NCBI GenBank assembly: GCA_934193545.1 | Contig: CAKPVL010000001.1 | Coordinates: 1 to 64,000 of the forward strand | Direction: 5' to 3' | Length of the DNA: 64,000 nucleotides | Origin: an uncultured Granulicatella sp. | GTDB taxonomy: Bacteria; Bacillota; Bacilli; Lactobacillales; Aerococcaceae | Shown: in pieces, positions 53,325-62,757 of the stretch | How the letters are laid out: each line of letters starts with the position of its first letter | Numbering within the stretch: position 1 is the first letter of the stretch | Position numbers and translations under genes: made by a program | Notes under the pieces: model-generated | Seen by the model: only the letters and a program-made list of their open reading frames with translations | Told to the model about the DNA's origin: nothing | Databases searched by the model: none

Positions 53325-54386
53325 GTGAAAACTAAAAAGAATTTAGCTTTATTTGCATTGACACTTGGTGCGACTGCTGTATTAGCAGCGTGTGGCGGAT
53401 CAAAATCTGACAGCTCACAAGCATCTTCTCAAAACGCTGGCTCTTCAGACAACTTTAAAGCGGTAATGGTTGCAGACACTGGTGGTGTAGATGATAAATC
53501 ATTTAACCAAGGTGCATGGGAAGGCCTTCAAGAATGGGGTAAAAACAACGGTGGTAAAACAAAAGGAAATGGTATTGATTACATTCTTTCAAAAGCAGAA
53601 TCTGATTATACTACAAACCTTAACACTGCAGTTTTAAATGAGTACAATATTATTTTCGCAATCGGATTTAAATTACAAAAAGCTGTTGAAGAAGCAGCAA
53701 AAGCAAATCCAGATGCACACTTTGCGATTATTGATAGCGTGGTTGAACAACCAAACGTTGCTTCAATCAACTATAAAGACCAAGAAGCAGCATTCCTTGC
53801 AGGGGTTGCAGCTGGTTTAACAACTAAAACAAACAAAGTAGCGTTCATCGGTGGTATGCACGGTCCAGCATTAGACAAATTCGAAGCTGGTTTCAAAGCT
53901 GGGGTTCAAGCAGTAAACCCTAAAGCAACTGTTGAAATTCAATATGCTGAATCATTCTCAGATGGTGCTAAAGCAAAATCTCTTGCAGAAGCAATGTACG
54001 CTTCAGATGTTGACATCATTTATGCAGCAGCAGGTGGTGCAGGACTTGGAGTATTCGCAGCGGCTAAATCAATCGTTGAAGCAAATCCAGATCGTAAAAT
54101 TTGGGTAATCGGGGTTGACCAAGACCAACAAGCAGAAGGTAAAGTAAACGACTCTCGTAACGTAACATTGACATCAACACTTAAAGGTGTAAAACAAGCA
54201 CTTATCAAATTTAGTGAAGATGCTTCTAAAGGGAACTACCACGGTGGTGAACAAGTACTTTACGGATTATCTGATAACGGTGTTGGTTTAGCAGATGGTC
54301 AATTATCAGACTCAGTTAAGGAAAAAATTGCTGTATTCAAAAAAGCAATTATCGAAGGAAAACAAGAAGTTCCTGCGAAACCTTAA
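53325..54386 (+). CDS. bmpA: BMP-family nucleoside-binding lipoprotein
   Basis: This 353-residue protein is the extracellular substrate receptor of a nucleoside ABC importer (PnrA/TmpC/BmpA family). The lipobox is VLAACGG (Cys about 23), followed by a Ser-rich linker. DTGGVDDKSFNQGAWEGL is the family signature, IDSVVEQPNVASINYKDQEA a core block and IGVDQDQQAEGK the nucleoside-binding region. The start is GTG after TTGGAGG. The ATPase and two permeases follow. An internal terminator at 54415 probably makes the binding protein more abundant than the transporter. Substrate class is known from relatives and specificity is inferred. Confidence 0.94.
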   Translation: MKTKKNLALFALTLGATAVLAACGGSKSDSSQASSQNAGSSDNFKAVMVADTGGVDDKSFNQGAWEGLQEWGKNNGGKTKGNGIDYILSKAESDYTTNLNTAVLNEYNIIFAIGFKLQKAVEEAAKANPDAHFAIIDSVVEQPNVASINYKDQEAAFLAGVAAGLTTKTNKVAFIGGMHGPALDKFEAGFKAGVQAVNPKATVEIQYAESFSDGAKAKSLAEAMYASDVDIIYAAAGGAGLGVFAAAKSIVEANPDRKIWVIGVDQDQQAEGKVNDSRNVTLTSTLKGVKQALIKFSEDASKGNYHGGEQVLYGLSDNGVGLADGQLSDSVKEKIAVFKKAIIEGKQEVPAKP

Positions 54387-54414
54387 TTTTAACAAACGAA
54401 CTTAAATTGAGAGG

Positions 54415-54460
54415 AGTAGGAGTTGAAGAGAATACGAATTTCTTCGCTCCTACTTTTTTA
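54415..54460 (+). terminator. Attenuating terminator inside the nucleoside ABC operon
   Basis: AGTAGGAG at 54415-54422 pairs with CTCCTACT at 54447-54454, with inner GAAGA/TCTTC, then TTTTTTA. It separates the receptor gene from the ATPase gene without a visible new promoter, so partial read-through is expected. Confidence 0.75.
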
Positions 54461-54489
54461 TACATAGAACATTGTGCGGGGTGAGACGA

Positions 54490-56040
54490 TTGGTAGAAGA
54501 AACATTTGTGATTGAGATGAAAGGCATCACAAAAAAGTTTGGTAATTTTATAGCCAATAATCAAATTGATTTAACATTGAAAAAAGGCGAAATCCATGCG
54601 CTTCTTGGAGAAAACGGAGCGGGGAAATCGACATTAATGAATATCCTTTCAGGGTTATTAGAACCAACGGAAGGAGAAATTAAAGTAAATGGTGTTCCAA
54701 CAAAAATTGATTCGCCAAATACAGCGAATCGCTTAAAAATTGGAATGGTGCACCAACACTTTATGCTTGTGAAGAAATTCAGCGTAGTAGAGAACATTAT
54801 CCTGGGTAAGGAGCAAACAAAGTTCGGTTTTATCGATAAGAATGCGGTGAAACAAGAAATTATGGAGCTTTCTAAAAAATACCATCTTGCGGTAGACCCT
54901 GATGCAAAAGTCGAAGATATTACGGTTGGGATGGAACAACGTGTTGAAATCTTGAAAACTTTATATCGCGGCGCGGATATTTTAATTTTCGACGAACCTA
55001 CAGCGGTACTAACACCTCAAGAAATCGAAGAACTGATTGTAATCATGAAACAATTAACAAAAGAAGGGAAATCCATCTTCTTAATCACCCATAAGATTAA
55101 AGAAATCCAAGCTGTTGCGGATCGTTGTACGGTTATTCGTCGCGGCAATATCATTGGAACAGTGGAAATTGGAAATGTTTCAGACCAAGAGTTAGCTGAT
55201 ATGATGGTCGGACGTTCCGTATCGTTTAAGACACAAAAAGAATCTGCTAAACCAACAACAGATGCCTTAGTGATTAAAGACCTTGTTGTGAAAGATAGCC
55301 GTGGTATCGAAGCAGTAAAAGGCTTAGATTTAACTGTAAGACATGGTGAAGTGGTCGGGATTGCTGGGGTGGACGGAAACGGACAATCAGAACTGATTCA
55401 GGCGTTATCTGGTTTGCGTGCTATCGAAAGTGGTTCGGTTCAACTAGATGGCAAGGATATCACGAAGTTACCTACAAGACAACGTACTGAAGGAGGCCTT
55501 GGTCATATTCCAGAAGACCGTCATAAACATGGTCTTGTTCTTCAAATGGGACTCGATGAAAATATTGGACTTCAAACTTACTATAAAGAGCCATTATCGA
55601 AAAACGGATTTTTAAATAAGAAAGCTTTTGTGGACTTAGCAGAACGTTTAATTGAAGAGTTTGACGTGCGTACACCAAGTCCAACAGTAGCCGCTGGTGC
55701 TCTTTCTGGTGGGAACCAACAAAAAGCGATTATCGCGCGTGAAATCGACCGTGACCCAAGTTTACTTATTGCAGCACAACCGACTCGTGGGCTTGACGTG
55801 GGTGCGATTGAATATATTCATAAGCGTTTAATCGATCAACGAAATAAAGGTAAAGCCGTATTACTGATGAGCTTTGAATTAGATGAAATTTTAAACGTTG
55901 CAGACCGCATTGCTGTCATGTATGAAGGTCGTATCGTAGACGTGTTAGATACAAAAGAAACAAATGAAACTGAATTAGGATTATTAATGGCGGGTTCGAC
56001 AAGAGAACAAGTAAGAGCCAAGGAACAGGAGGCGTTATAA
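54490..56040 (+). CDS. Nucleoside ABC transporter ATP-binding protein (YufO-like)
   Basis: This 516-residue double ATPase has its first domain at about 5-235 with Walker A GENGAGKST and Walker B ILIFDEPTAVLT. The second domain (about 255-500) is of the degenerate RbsA-like kind, with AGVDGNGQSEL and SGGNQQKAIIARE. The architecture is that of ribose/nucleoside importers. An in-frame ATG lies at 54517, but relatives have a few residues before VIEM. TTG at 54490 has GGGGTGAG four bases upstream, so TTG is chosen with moderate confidence. The permease starts two bases after its stop. Confidence 0.92.
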   Translation: MVEETFVIEMKGITKKFGNFIANNQIDLTLKKGEIHALLGENGAGKSTLMNILSGLLEPTEGEIKVNGVPTKIDSPNTANRLKIGMVHQHFMLVKKFSVVENIILGKEQTKFGFIDKNAVKQEIMELSKKYHLAVDPDAKVEDITVGMEQRVEILKTLYRGADILIFDEPTAVLTPQEIEELIVIMKQLTKEGKSIFLITHKIKEIQAVADRCTVIRRGNIIGTVEIGNVSDQELADMMVGRSVSFKTQKESAKPTTDALVIKDLVVKDSRGIEAVKGLDLTVRHGEVVGIAGVDGNGQSELIQALSGLRAIESGSVQLDGKDITKLPTRQRTEGGLGHIPEDRHKHGLVLQMGLDENIGLQTYYKEPLSKNGFLNKKAFVDLAERLIEEFDVRTPSPTVAAGALSGGNQQKAIIAREIDRDPSLLIAAQPTRGLDVGAIEYIHKRLIDQRNKGKAVLLMSFELDEILNVADRIAVMYEGRIVDVLDTKETNETELGLLMAGSTREQVRAKEQEAL

Positions 56041-56041
56041 G

Positions 56042-57100
56042 ATGAAAAATTCAAAATACAAAAAGATTCTTATTCCGGTCCTATCAGTGGTCTTAGGATT
56101 ATTAGTCGGAGCCATTATCATGTGGGTGTTCGGATTTGATGTTGTAAAAGGTTATTCCGCATTACTGAAAGGTTCTCTTGGAAAACCTTACTATATTGGT
56201 GAGACTTTAAGACAAGCAACACCTTTAATTCTTGTGGCACTTGGATTTGCATTTGCAAGTTACGCAGGTTTCTTTAATATCGGGGTTGCAGGGCAAGCCT
56301 TAGTTGGATGGTTTGCTTCTGTTGCGACAGGTCTCTTGCTTCCTGATTTACCAAAAATCATCCTCTTACCATTATGTATTTTCATGGGGATGCTAGCAGG
56401 GGCTGTTTGGGCAGGAATTGCCGGTTACTTAAAAGCGTACTTTGACGCGAGTGAAGTGATTGTAACCATCATGCTAAACTACACAGCACTTCATATCGTA
56501 AACTACGTGATTCGTGAAGTGTTAACAGAAAAAGCAGAAATCACAGCTCCAGTTCCAGAAGCAGCAAGCTTAAAAATGCAATTCTTGTATCAACTGACAG
56601 GAAAATCAACCTTACATGGTGGAATCTTTATCGCGATTGCTGCAGTTTTCATCGTTTGGTTAATCATGAATAAAACAACTACTGGTTTTGAATTGAAAAC
56701 AGTAGGTTTAAACAAACACGCTGCTGAATATGCAGGGATGAGTGCGAAGAAGACGATTATTCTTGCAATGGTCATCTCTGGTGCCTTAGCAGGTCTTGGT
56801 GGAGTGATGGAAGGATTAGGAACTTTCCAAAATGCATTCGCATCAGAAAGTCTTCCAAGTATTGGATGGGACGGTATGGCTGTTGCGCTTCTTGGATTAA
56901 GCAACCCAATTGGAATTCTGTTTTCTTCATTAGTATTTGCGATTCTTCGTATCGGTGGGATTTCGATGCCGCTCCTTGCGAAGATTCCAACCGAAGTCGT
57001 ATCGATTGTAGTCGCATTTATCATCTTCTTTGTGGGTGCGAACTACTTAATGGAAGTTATTGTTGATAAATTCCCTCAATTTGGGAAGAGAAAGGGGTAA
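56042..57100 (+). CDS. Nucleoside ABC transporter permease (YufP-like)
   Basis: This 352-residue permease of the BPD_transp_2 family has about ten hydrophobic segments. Characteristic segments are FNIGVAGQALVGWFASVA, VIVTIMLNYTALHIVNYVIR and ILAMVISGALAGLGGVMEG. It follows the ATPase by one base, with a CAGGAGGCG ribosome site inside that gene. It forms the translocation path with the next permease. Confidence 0.93.
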   Translation: MKNSKYKKILIPVLSVVLGLLVGAIIMWVFGFDVVKGYSALLKGSLGKPYYIGETLRQATPLILVALGFAFASYAGFFNIGVAGQALVGWFASVATGLLLPDLPKIILLPLCIFMGMLAGAVWAGIAGYLKAYFDASEVIVTIMLNYTALHIVNYVIREVLTEKAEITAPVPEAASLKMQFLYQLTGKSTLHGGIFIAIAAVFIVWLIMNKTTTGFELKTVGLNKHAAEYAGMSAKKTIILAMVISGALAGLGGVMEGLGTFQNAFASESLPSIGWDGMAVALLGLSNPIGILFSSLVFAILRIGGISMPLLAKIPTEVVSIVVAFIIFFVGANYLMEVIVDKFPQFGKRKG

Positions 57101-57106
57101 TGAGAA

Positions 57107-58066
57107 ATGGATTTAGTAACACTTTTACAAGTAGTTGTTGGGAACATGCTCATCTACTCAACGCCACTGATTTTAACAGGGCTTGGTGGTATCTTCTCAG
57201 AGCGAAGCGGGATTGTAAATATCGGTCTTGAAGGCACGATGGTCGTCGGGGCTTTTGCTTCAGCTGTCTTTAACTTAGCATTTGCTCCTCAATTAGGTTC
57301 TTGGACGCCATGGGTTGCACTTGGTGTAGCTGCATTAGCTGGAATGTTATATTCATCCATTCACGCGGTTGCAACAGTTTATTTACGTGCAGACCACATT
57401 ATCTCAGGGACGGTGTTAAACTTATTAGCACCAGCCTTAACGGTGTTCCTTTGCCGTTTGATGTACAACGAAATTGGACAAACGGAAATCATTACGAACT
57501 ACTTTGGTAAAACAACGATTCCAGTGTTAAGTTCGATTCCAGTCATTGGGAAAATCTTCTTTACAGATACATTCGTGCCAGCGTTCTTGGCGATTGGACT
57601 TGCATTTGTTTGCTCGATCATTCTGAATAAGACAAAATTCGGCTTGCGATTACGTTCTGTAGGGGAACATCCTCAAGCAGCAGATACATTAGGAATTAAC
57701 GTTTACCATATGCGTTTTGCAGGAGTATTAATCTCAGGGTTCTTGGCTGGTATCGGAGGAGCCATCGTTGCTCAATCGATTACACTTAACTTCTCAGCGA
57801 CAACCATCGCTGGTCAAGGGTTCATTGCGATGGCTGCGATGATCTTTGGTAAGTGGAATTCAGTGAGCGTCATGCTATCAGCATTACTCTTTGGACTTGC
57901 TCAAAGTTTAGGGGTTATCGGAAACTACATCCCAGTAATTAAAGATATTCCATCAGTTGGCTTGACGATTGCGCCATATTTGATTACTATCATTGTATTG
58001 GTAGGATTCATTGGAAAATCGGAAGGACCAGCCGCTAACGGTAAGAACTACGTAAAATCTAAATAA
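57107..58066 (+). CDS. Nucleoside ABC transporter permease (YufQ-like)
   Basis: This 319-residue second permease of the same family has VNIGLEGTMVVGAFASAVF, RADHIISGTVLNLLAPALT and GFLAGIGGAIVAQSITL segments. It begins six bases after the first permease, with AAAGGGGTAATGAG upstream, and ends the operon at a strong terminator. Order (receptor, ATPase, permease, permease) and sizes match Bacillus yufNOPQ, a guanosine importer. Import of pseudouridine to feed PsuK/PsuG 18 kb away is conceivable but untested. Confidence 0.93.
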   Translation: MDLVTLLQVVVGNMLIYSTPLILTGLGGIFSERSGIVNIGLEGTMVVGAFASAVFNLAFAPQLGSWTPWVALGVAALAGMLYSSIHAVATVYLRADHIISGTVLNLLAPALTVFLCRLMYNEIGQTEIITNYFGKTTIPVLSSIPVIGKIFFTDTFVPAFLAIGLAFVCSIILNKTKFGLRLRSVGEHPQAADTLGINVYHMRFAGVLISGFLAGIGGAIVAQSITLNFSATTIAGQGFIAMAAMIFGKWNSVSVMLSALLFGLAQSLGVIGNYIPVIKDIPSVGLTIAPYLITIIVLVGFIGKSEGPAANGKNYVKSK

Positions 58067-58073
58067 GAATGAG

Positions 58074-58121
58074 AACTGCTTTTAATCTAGGTATCACACT
58101 GTATTAAAAGCAGTTTTTTTA
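58074..58121 (+). terminator. Terminator of the nucleoside importer operon
   Basis: AACTGCTTTTAAT at 58074-58086 pairs with ATTAAAAGCAGTT at 58103-58115, followed by TTTTT. Confidence 0.92.
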
Positions 58122-58137
58122 TGAGAAGGGGTTATAA

Positions 58138-59226
58138 ATGAAAAAATTAGTATCTTTAATCGTTGCTATTCTTGCAATGGTTGCTATTTTATTTGGAGTA
58201 AAGAACATGCTTCAAGCAAAAGAATCTACAGAAGAAGTGGAAACTTCATCAGAACAACAGCAATTGTTCCTATTTAACTGGGGGAACTATATCGATCCAG
58301 AATTGATTAAAGAGTTTGAAGCTGAAACAGGCATTCAAGTTGTCTATGAAACATTTGATTCAAACGATGCGATGGAAGCCAAATTAAAACAAGGTGGGAC
58401 GCGTTATGATATTGTCTTTCCAAGTGAATCAAGCATTACAAAATTAGTGAATCAAAATTTACTTCAAAAGCTAGACCATTCAAAGATTAAAGGACTAGAA
58501 AATATTTCTCCGTTCTTATTAAACAGTCCGGTGGATAATGGAAACCAATATACGATTCCGTATTTCTGGGGAACAGTCGGAATTATGGTCAATACGAAAT
58601 ATATCGATCCAGAAAGTATTCAAACTTGGAGTGATTTATGGAAAGAAGACTTCAAAAACAAAGTGCTTGTTTTGGATGGAAACCGTGAAGCACTAGGGAT
58701 GGCGCTTCAATCATTAGGTTATTCATTAAATTCGAAGAATGAGAATGAATTACATGCGGCAGAAGTGAAGCTAAAAGAATTGAAACCAAATGTTCGTGCG
58801 GTTCTTAATGAAGAAATCAAAACAATGATGAAACTCGAAGAAGCTCCAATTGGAATGGGGTATTCAGGGGATGCGGCGGCAGTTGCCGAAGAAAATCCAA
58901 ACGTTCAATATATCTTACCAAAAGACGGCAGTGCGGTTTGGACAGATAACTTCGCAATCGCACATACAGCTGTAAACATTGAAGGTGCGTATGCCTTTAT
59001 TAACTTTATGCTTCGTCCAGAAAATGCAGCAAGAAATGCCGCATACGTTGGTTATTCAACACCAAACGAAAAAGCAAAAGAGTTAATGGATCCTGAAGTG
59101 ACTTCTGATGAAACCTATTATCCTTCAGAAGAAATTATCAATTCATTAGAACATTATGAATATCTAGGAAATGACTGGATTCAAAAATATAACGAAGCCT
59201 TCTTAGACTTCAAGATGGAGTTATAA
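58138..59226 (+). CDS. potD: Spermidine/putrescine-type binding protein (PotD-like), isolated
   Basis: This 362-residue periplasmic-binding-protein-2 fold has the PotD signature FNWGNYIDPELIKEFEAETG, RYDIVFPSESSITKLV and the C-terminal NFMLRPENAARNAAYVGYST. The N-terminus is a hydrophobic helix (about 5-21) with no lipobox Cys and no clear cleavage site, so it may be an uncleaved membrane anchor. No potA, potB or potC is next to it. It starts 17 bases after the terminator of the previous operon, with GAAGGGG as ribosome site. The amidohydrolase gene begins one base after its stop. It may serve a pot permease encoded elsewhere. Confidence 0.85.
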   Translation: MKKLVSLIVAILAMVAILFGVKNMLQAKESTEEVETSSEQQQLFLFNWGNYIDPELIKEFEAETGIQVVYETFDSNDAMEAKLKQGGTRYDIVFPSESSITKLVNQNLLQKLDHSKIKGLENISPFLLNSPVDNGNQYTIPYFWGTVGIMVNTKYIDPESIQTWSDLWKEDFKNKVLVLDGNREALGMALQSLGYSLNSKNENELHAAEVKLKELKPNVRAVLNEEIKTMMKLEEAPIGMGYSGDAAAVAEENPNVQYILPKDGSAVWTDNFAIAHTAVNIEGAYAFINFMLRPENAARNAAYVGYSTPNEKAKELMDPEVTSDETYYPSEEIINSLEHYEYLGNDWIQKYNEAFLDFKMEL

Positions 59227-59227
59227 T

Positions 59228-60814
59228 ATGCATTACTATTTAAAAGCTAAAAACCTCTTTATTGGAAATGCAGCGACAGCAACTAGTGGAATTTTAGAAA
59301 TTAAAGACGGTCGCATTGTGGACCACTTGGACTACGATACGCCTGTTGAAGGAGAAGTGCTAGATACAGGCGACAAACTAGTCGTACCTGGTTTTATCGA
59401 TGCCCATGTGCATTTATACTTGTCTGCCTTAATTCATTTAGGAAAAATGAAGGCGGTTGGTGGTCCAACGATTGAGGAAGTGGTCCTTCAAGCAAGTTCG
59501 ATTCCTGAATATAATGGATGGAAAATCGGAATTGGTTGGTATGCGAGTGACTTCGGACAACAAGTCTTACCAACGAAAGAAGACTTAGATAAAGCATCAA
59601 CAGACGTACCTATCTGCTTAATCGCAGGAGATGCGCATACGATTTGGCTCAATTCAAAAGCGTTAGAAGTACTCGAATTAACGCCAGATGCGATTCCACA
59701 AAACATCGGCGGAGAAGCGGTGGTAGAAGGCAGCGAACTTACAGGGGTATTTCTTGAAGCAAAAGCCATCTATTATTTATCAAAAGTCTTGTCTGTATAT
59801 AAAGACGACGAAGAACAAGCTTTAAAAGACTATATGTCTTATTTAAATAAAATGGGTGTGACGGCTGTAGGGGATGTTGCCTTAACAGGTGAAAGCCCAG
59901 ATGATATCGTGTATCCAGAACTGTACGGTAAGGTCGAAAAGGATGCCACAGTTCGTGTGAGCTTCTTTCCAGCGATGCGTGAAGAAGTGGAACGTAACCG
60001 CGAGCTTTACAAGACATACCGCTCTGACATGCTCCAAATGGGGGGCGTGAAGCAATTTTACGATGGAGTGACAAGTTCGCATACGGCTTATTTAAAAGAG
60101 CCATATCCAATGCCATTTTTTGAAGGAGACGTCGGTGGGCCACTCTTAACAGAAGAGAAGATGGAACGACTAACGCTTCTAGCCAATAAAGAAGGATGGC
60201 CAATGCGTATTCATACAGTTGGAGATAAGGCGATTGAATTGACGCTTCAAAACTTCAAAAAGGCGCAAGAAGAGACTCCGTTTGACGCACCGTATAAATT
60301 CAATACGATTGAGCATTTAGAAGTAATGGATCCAACAGACCTTCCTTTAACCGCTCAGCCTTCATTAATCGTTTCAGTGCAACCAAGCCATTTATTGGTA
60401 GGGTACGAGACTTTAGATGAAGAAGTTGGTGCAGAGCGTGCGCGTCATATGTTCCCGTTCAAATCTTTCTTAGAAGAGGGCGCCACGCTTGGATTTGGAA
60501 CAGACACGCCAGTTGTACTAGATGTGACGCCGTTTGAATCGATGTTTAATGCGGTAGCCCGCCAAACAAAAGAGCAGTTACCAGTGCCATGCTTAATGCC
60601 GGAACAACGCATTTCAATTGGTGAAGCATTAAAGGCGCATACAAGTGGGGCAGCTAAAGCCCTCAGCCGTTTAGATATTGGTACATTAGAAGTAGGGGCG
60701 TTAGCAGATTTTGTTATCTTAGAAAAGAATATTCTTGAAAGTGACGCAGTTGAATTGTTAAACACGAACGTGCTTGCAACATACGTTAATGGTAAATGTG
60801 TCTATAAAAACTAA
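59228..60814 (+). CDS. Amidohydrolase family protein (YtcJ-like)
   Basis: This 528-residue metal-dependent hydrolase of the amidohydrolase-3 group has a metal-binding VPGFIDAHVHLYLSALIHLG, then TVGDKAIELTLQNF, FNTIEHLEVMD and a late GFGTDTPVVLDVTPFESMF Asp motif. A C-terminal beta-sandwich holds ALADFVILEKN. No signal peptide is visible, so it is cytoplasmic. Substrates in this group are amides, N-acyl compounds or related small molecules. Close coupling with the PotD-like gene (one base apart) suggests hydrolysis of an imported amine-type compound, but this is inference. A terminator follows directly. Confidence 0.88.
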   Translation: MHYYLKAKNLFIGNAATATSGILEIKDGRIVDHLDYDTPVEGEVLDTGDKLVVPGFIDAHVHLYLSALIHLGKMKAVGGPTIEEVVLQASSIPEYNGWKIGIGWYASDFGQQVLPTKEDLDKASTDVPICLIAGDAHTIWLNSKALEVLELTPDAIPQNIGGEAVVEGSELTGVFLEAKAIYYLSKVLSVYKDDEEQALKDYMSYLNKMGVTAVGDVALTGESPDDIVYPELYGKVEKDATVRVSFFPAMREEVERNRELYKTYRSDMLQMGGVKQFYDGVTSSHTAYLKEPYPMPFFEGDVGGPLLTEEKMERLTLLANKEGWPMRIHTVGDKAIELTLQNFKKAQEETPFDAPYKFNTIEHLEVMDPTDLPLTAQPSLIVSVQPSHLLVGYETLDEEVGAERARHMFPFKSFLEEGATLGFGTDTPVVLDVTPFESMFNAVARQTKEQLPVPCLMPEQRISIGEALKAHTSGAAKALSRLDIGTLEVGALADFVILEKNILESDAVELLNTNVLATYVNGKCVYKN

Positions 60815-60818
60815 TGAG

Positions 60819-60853
60819 AAAGCTAGATAGAGCAGTCTATCTAGCTTTTTTTA
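60819..60853 (+). terminator. Terminator of the potD-amidohydrolase operon
   Basis: AAAGCTAGATAGA pairs with TCTATCTAGCTTT around a 4-base loop, followed by TTTTATG. Confidence 0.93.
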
Positions 60854-60951
60854 TGTGTTTTAATCTTTTTAAAAATTGTTCTTTTTATGAAAATTACAAA
60901 CAATAATGCCTAATTTAAAAGGAATGTAAGCTTTTTAAATTTTGAAAATAG

Positions 60952-61041
60952 TTTGAAGTTCAAAATAAACAACTAAAAAAGGTTTGACAATCAAACTATC
61001 TTTCCTATATACTTTGATTATCAAATGATTTGATATTCAAA
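60952..61041 (+). promoter_or_regulatory. fab operon promoter with multiple FabT-type boxes
   Basis: The promoter is TTGACA at 60984-60989 with TATATA at 61006-61011 (16 bases), or TATACT at 61008-61013. Four TTTGA/TCAAA dyads surround it: 60952-60964 (TTTGAAGTTCAAA), 60982-60996 (GTTTGACAATCAAAC, covering the -35), 61013-61025 (TTTGATTATCAAA, just after the -10) and 61029-61041 (TTTGATATTCAAA). The FabT box of lactic acid bacteria has this TTTGATNATCAAA core, and the regulator is encoded immediately downstream, so autoregulation is very likely. Confidence 0.85.
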
Positions 61042-61061
61042 CAAAAAGGAGAAAATCTTTT

Positions 61062-61523
61062 ATGGAACCAACTCTAGAGACCATAAACGGGTATTTGGTG
61101 GACGTCTTTAATCAAATGCTCGACATTGAAGAATCTTCGCTGGCGCAAAGCCAATTTAATGATTTATCCATTAAAGAGATGCATGCCATTGAAGCGATTG
61201 GAATGTATAACGAACATACGACAACAGAAGTCGCTAATAAATTAAATGTTACTGTTGGGACGCTAACAGTTGCAGTGAATGCATTAGTGAAAAAAGGCTA
61301 TGTTGTTCGTTTGAAGAGTGAAACCGATCGAAGAATTGTAATTTTAGGTCTGACCAAGAAAGGTCGCTTACTTTATCGTCTTCATCGTAAATTCCACGAG
61401 AAATTAGTTTTAAAAACTATCGAGGGAATGAATGCTGAAGAAATGGCAGTTCTTGTTAAAGGACTTCATAATTTATATGATTTCTTACACGAGGCTGTAC
61501 TAGCAAATCAAGAAGGGAAGTAG
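61062..61523 (+). CDS. fabT: Fatty-acid biosynthesis repressor FabT (MarR family)
   Basis: This 153-residue MarR-type winged-helix protein has a helix-turn-helix in HTTTEVANKLNVTVGTLTVAV, wing residues KSETDRRIVILGLTKKGRL, and a helical dimer interface at both ends. In streptococci and lactococci FabT, with acyl-ACP as corepressor, represses the fab cluster. Its position as first gene before fabH, acp and fabK, and the boxes in its own promoter, support the identity. The AAAAGGAG ribosome site precedes the ATG at 61062. Confidence 0.94.
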   Translation: MEPTLETINGYLVDVFNQMLDIEESSLAQSQFNDLSIKEMHAIEAIGMYNEHTTTEVANKLNVTVGTLTVAVNALVKKGYVVRLKSETDRRIVILGLTKKGRLLYRLHRKFHEKLVLKTIEGMNAEEMAVLVKGLHNLYDFLHEAVLANQEGK

Positions 61524-61528
61524 ACATT

Positions 61529-62479
61529 GTGGGGGTTCAAGTGATAGCGACAAGTTCCTATCTCCCAACGTCCGTGATCACAAACGATGACTGGGCGAAA
61601 CGAGTAGATACTTCTGATGAATGGATCGTTAAGAGAACAGGAATCAAAACCCGTTATTGGGCAAAAGAACAGACAACAAGTGAACTTGCGACAATTGCCG
61701 CAAAACGCTTAGTTGAAAAGAGCAATATCTCTCCTGAATCCATTGAATTTATCATTGTAGCAACGATGACACCAGATGCAGCAAGTCCTTCTTGCGCGTC
61801 ACTTGTACAAGGAGCAATCGGGGCAACGAATGCATTTGCGTTTGATGTCAGTGCTGCTTGTAGCGGATTTGTCTTTGCCTTATCTACAGGATTGAAAATG
61901 TTGGAACACGGACAAAGAAAATACGGAATCGTCATCGGGGCAGAAACAATGCTCAGTTCACTCGATTGGGAAGACCGCTCAACGGCTATTCTCTTTGGAG
62001 ATGGCGCTGGAGCTGTTCTTTTACAAAAAGATGAAGAGCCATTTTTATTGGCGGAAACATTACAAAATGATGGACAGAAATCTGAGGCGTTAGTCGCTGG
62101 AAAAAGAATGACAAATCAAACACTTTCAACCATGACAATGGATGGTCGAGGCGTTTATGAATTAGTCAGCAAAACTGTTCCAGTCAATATTCAAGAGACT
62201 TTACAAAAGGCTGGATATACTGCCGACGATATTGATTTGTACTTGTTACATCAAGCAAATCGTCGTTTAGTCGAACAAGTGGCTAAAAAATTAAAACAAC
62301 CGATCGAAAAATTCCCAATGAATATCGATCACGTTGGAAACACTTCGGCTGGAAGTATTCCGATTTTACTGAATGAACTCGTAGAAAACGGGACATTGAA
62401 AATTGGAGAAAATACAAAATTACTTTTATCAGGTTTTGGCGGAGGCCTTGCCTGGGGAAGTATCACAATTACATTATAA
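61529..62479 (+). CDS. fabH: 3-oxoacyl-ACP synthase III (FabH)
   Basis: This 316-residue enzyme condenses acetyl-CoA with malonyl-ACP to start fatty-acid synthesis. The catalytic triad is visible: Cys in [15 protein letters not shown], His in [13 protein letters not shown] and Asn in [13 protein letters not shown]. The GTG start at 61529 follows AAGGGAAG six bases after the fabT stop. Length is normal. It is the second gene of the operon, which continues past the window end. Confidence 0.95.
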   Translation: MGVQVIATSSYLPTSVITNDDWAKRVDTSDEWIVKRTGIKTRYWAKEQTTSELATIAAKRLVEKSNISPESIEFIIVATMTPDAASPSCASLVQGAIGATNAFAFDVSAACSGFVFALSTGLKMLEHGQRKYGIVIGAETMLSSLDWEDRSTAILFGDGAGAVLLQKDEEPFLLAETLQNDGQKSEALVAGKRMTNQTLSTMTMDGRGVYELVSKTVPVNIQETLQKAGYTADDIDLYLLHQANRRLVEQVAKKLKQPIEKFPMNIDHVGNTSAGSIPILLNELVENGTLKIGENTKLLLSGFGGGLAWGSITITL

Positions 62480-62504
62480 ATTTAAAATATTGGAGGAAAA
62501 CACA

Positions 62505-62735
62505 ATGACATTTGAAAAAATTCAAGCAATTATCGTAGATCAATTAGGTAAAGAGGAAGAAGAAGTACAATTAACAACTCGTCTTAAAGACGAATTAGAT
62601 GCAGATAGCTTAGATTTATTCCAAATCATCAACGATATCGAAGATGAATTCGATGTGAAAATCGATACTGAAGAAGGACTTGAAACAGTTCAAGATTTAG
62701 TAAACTACGTTGATGCTCAATTAGCTGAAAAATAA
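62505..62735 (+). CDS. acpP: Acyl carrier protein
   Basis: This 76-residue acidic four-helix protein carries the phosphopantetheine serine in [17 protein letters not shown]. The open frame extends upstream to 62403 inside fabH, but TTGGAGG before the ATG at 62505 and the family length fix the start. It sits between fabH and fabK, as in streptococci. Another ACP gene for phospholipid synthesis may exist elsewhere. Confidence 0.96.
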   Translation: MTFEKIQAIIVDQLGKEEEEVQLTTRLKDELDADSLDLFQIINDIEDEFDVKIDTEEGLETVQDLVNYVDAQLAEK

Positions 62736-62757
62736 TTTAAAAAAAGGATGGTAACAC

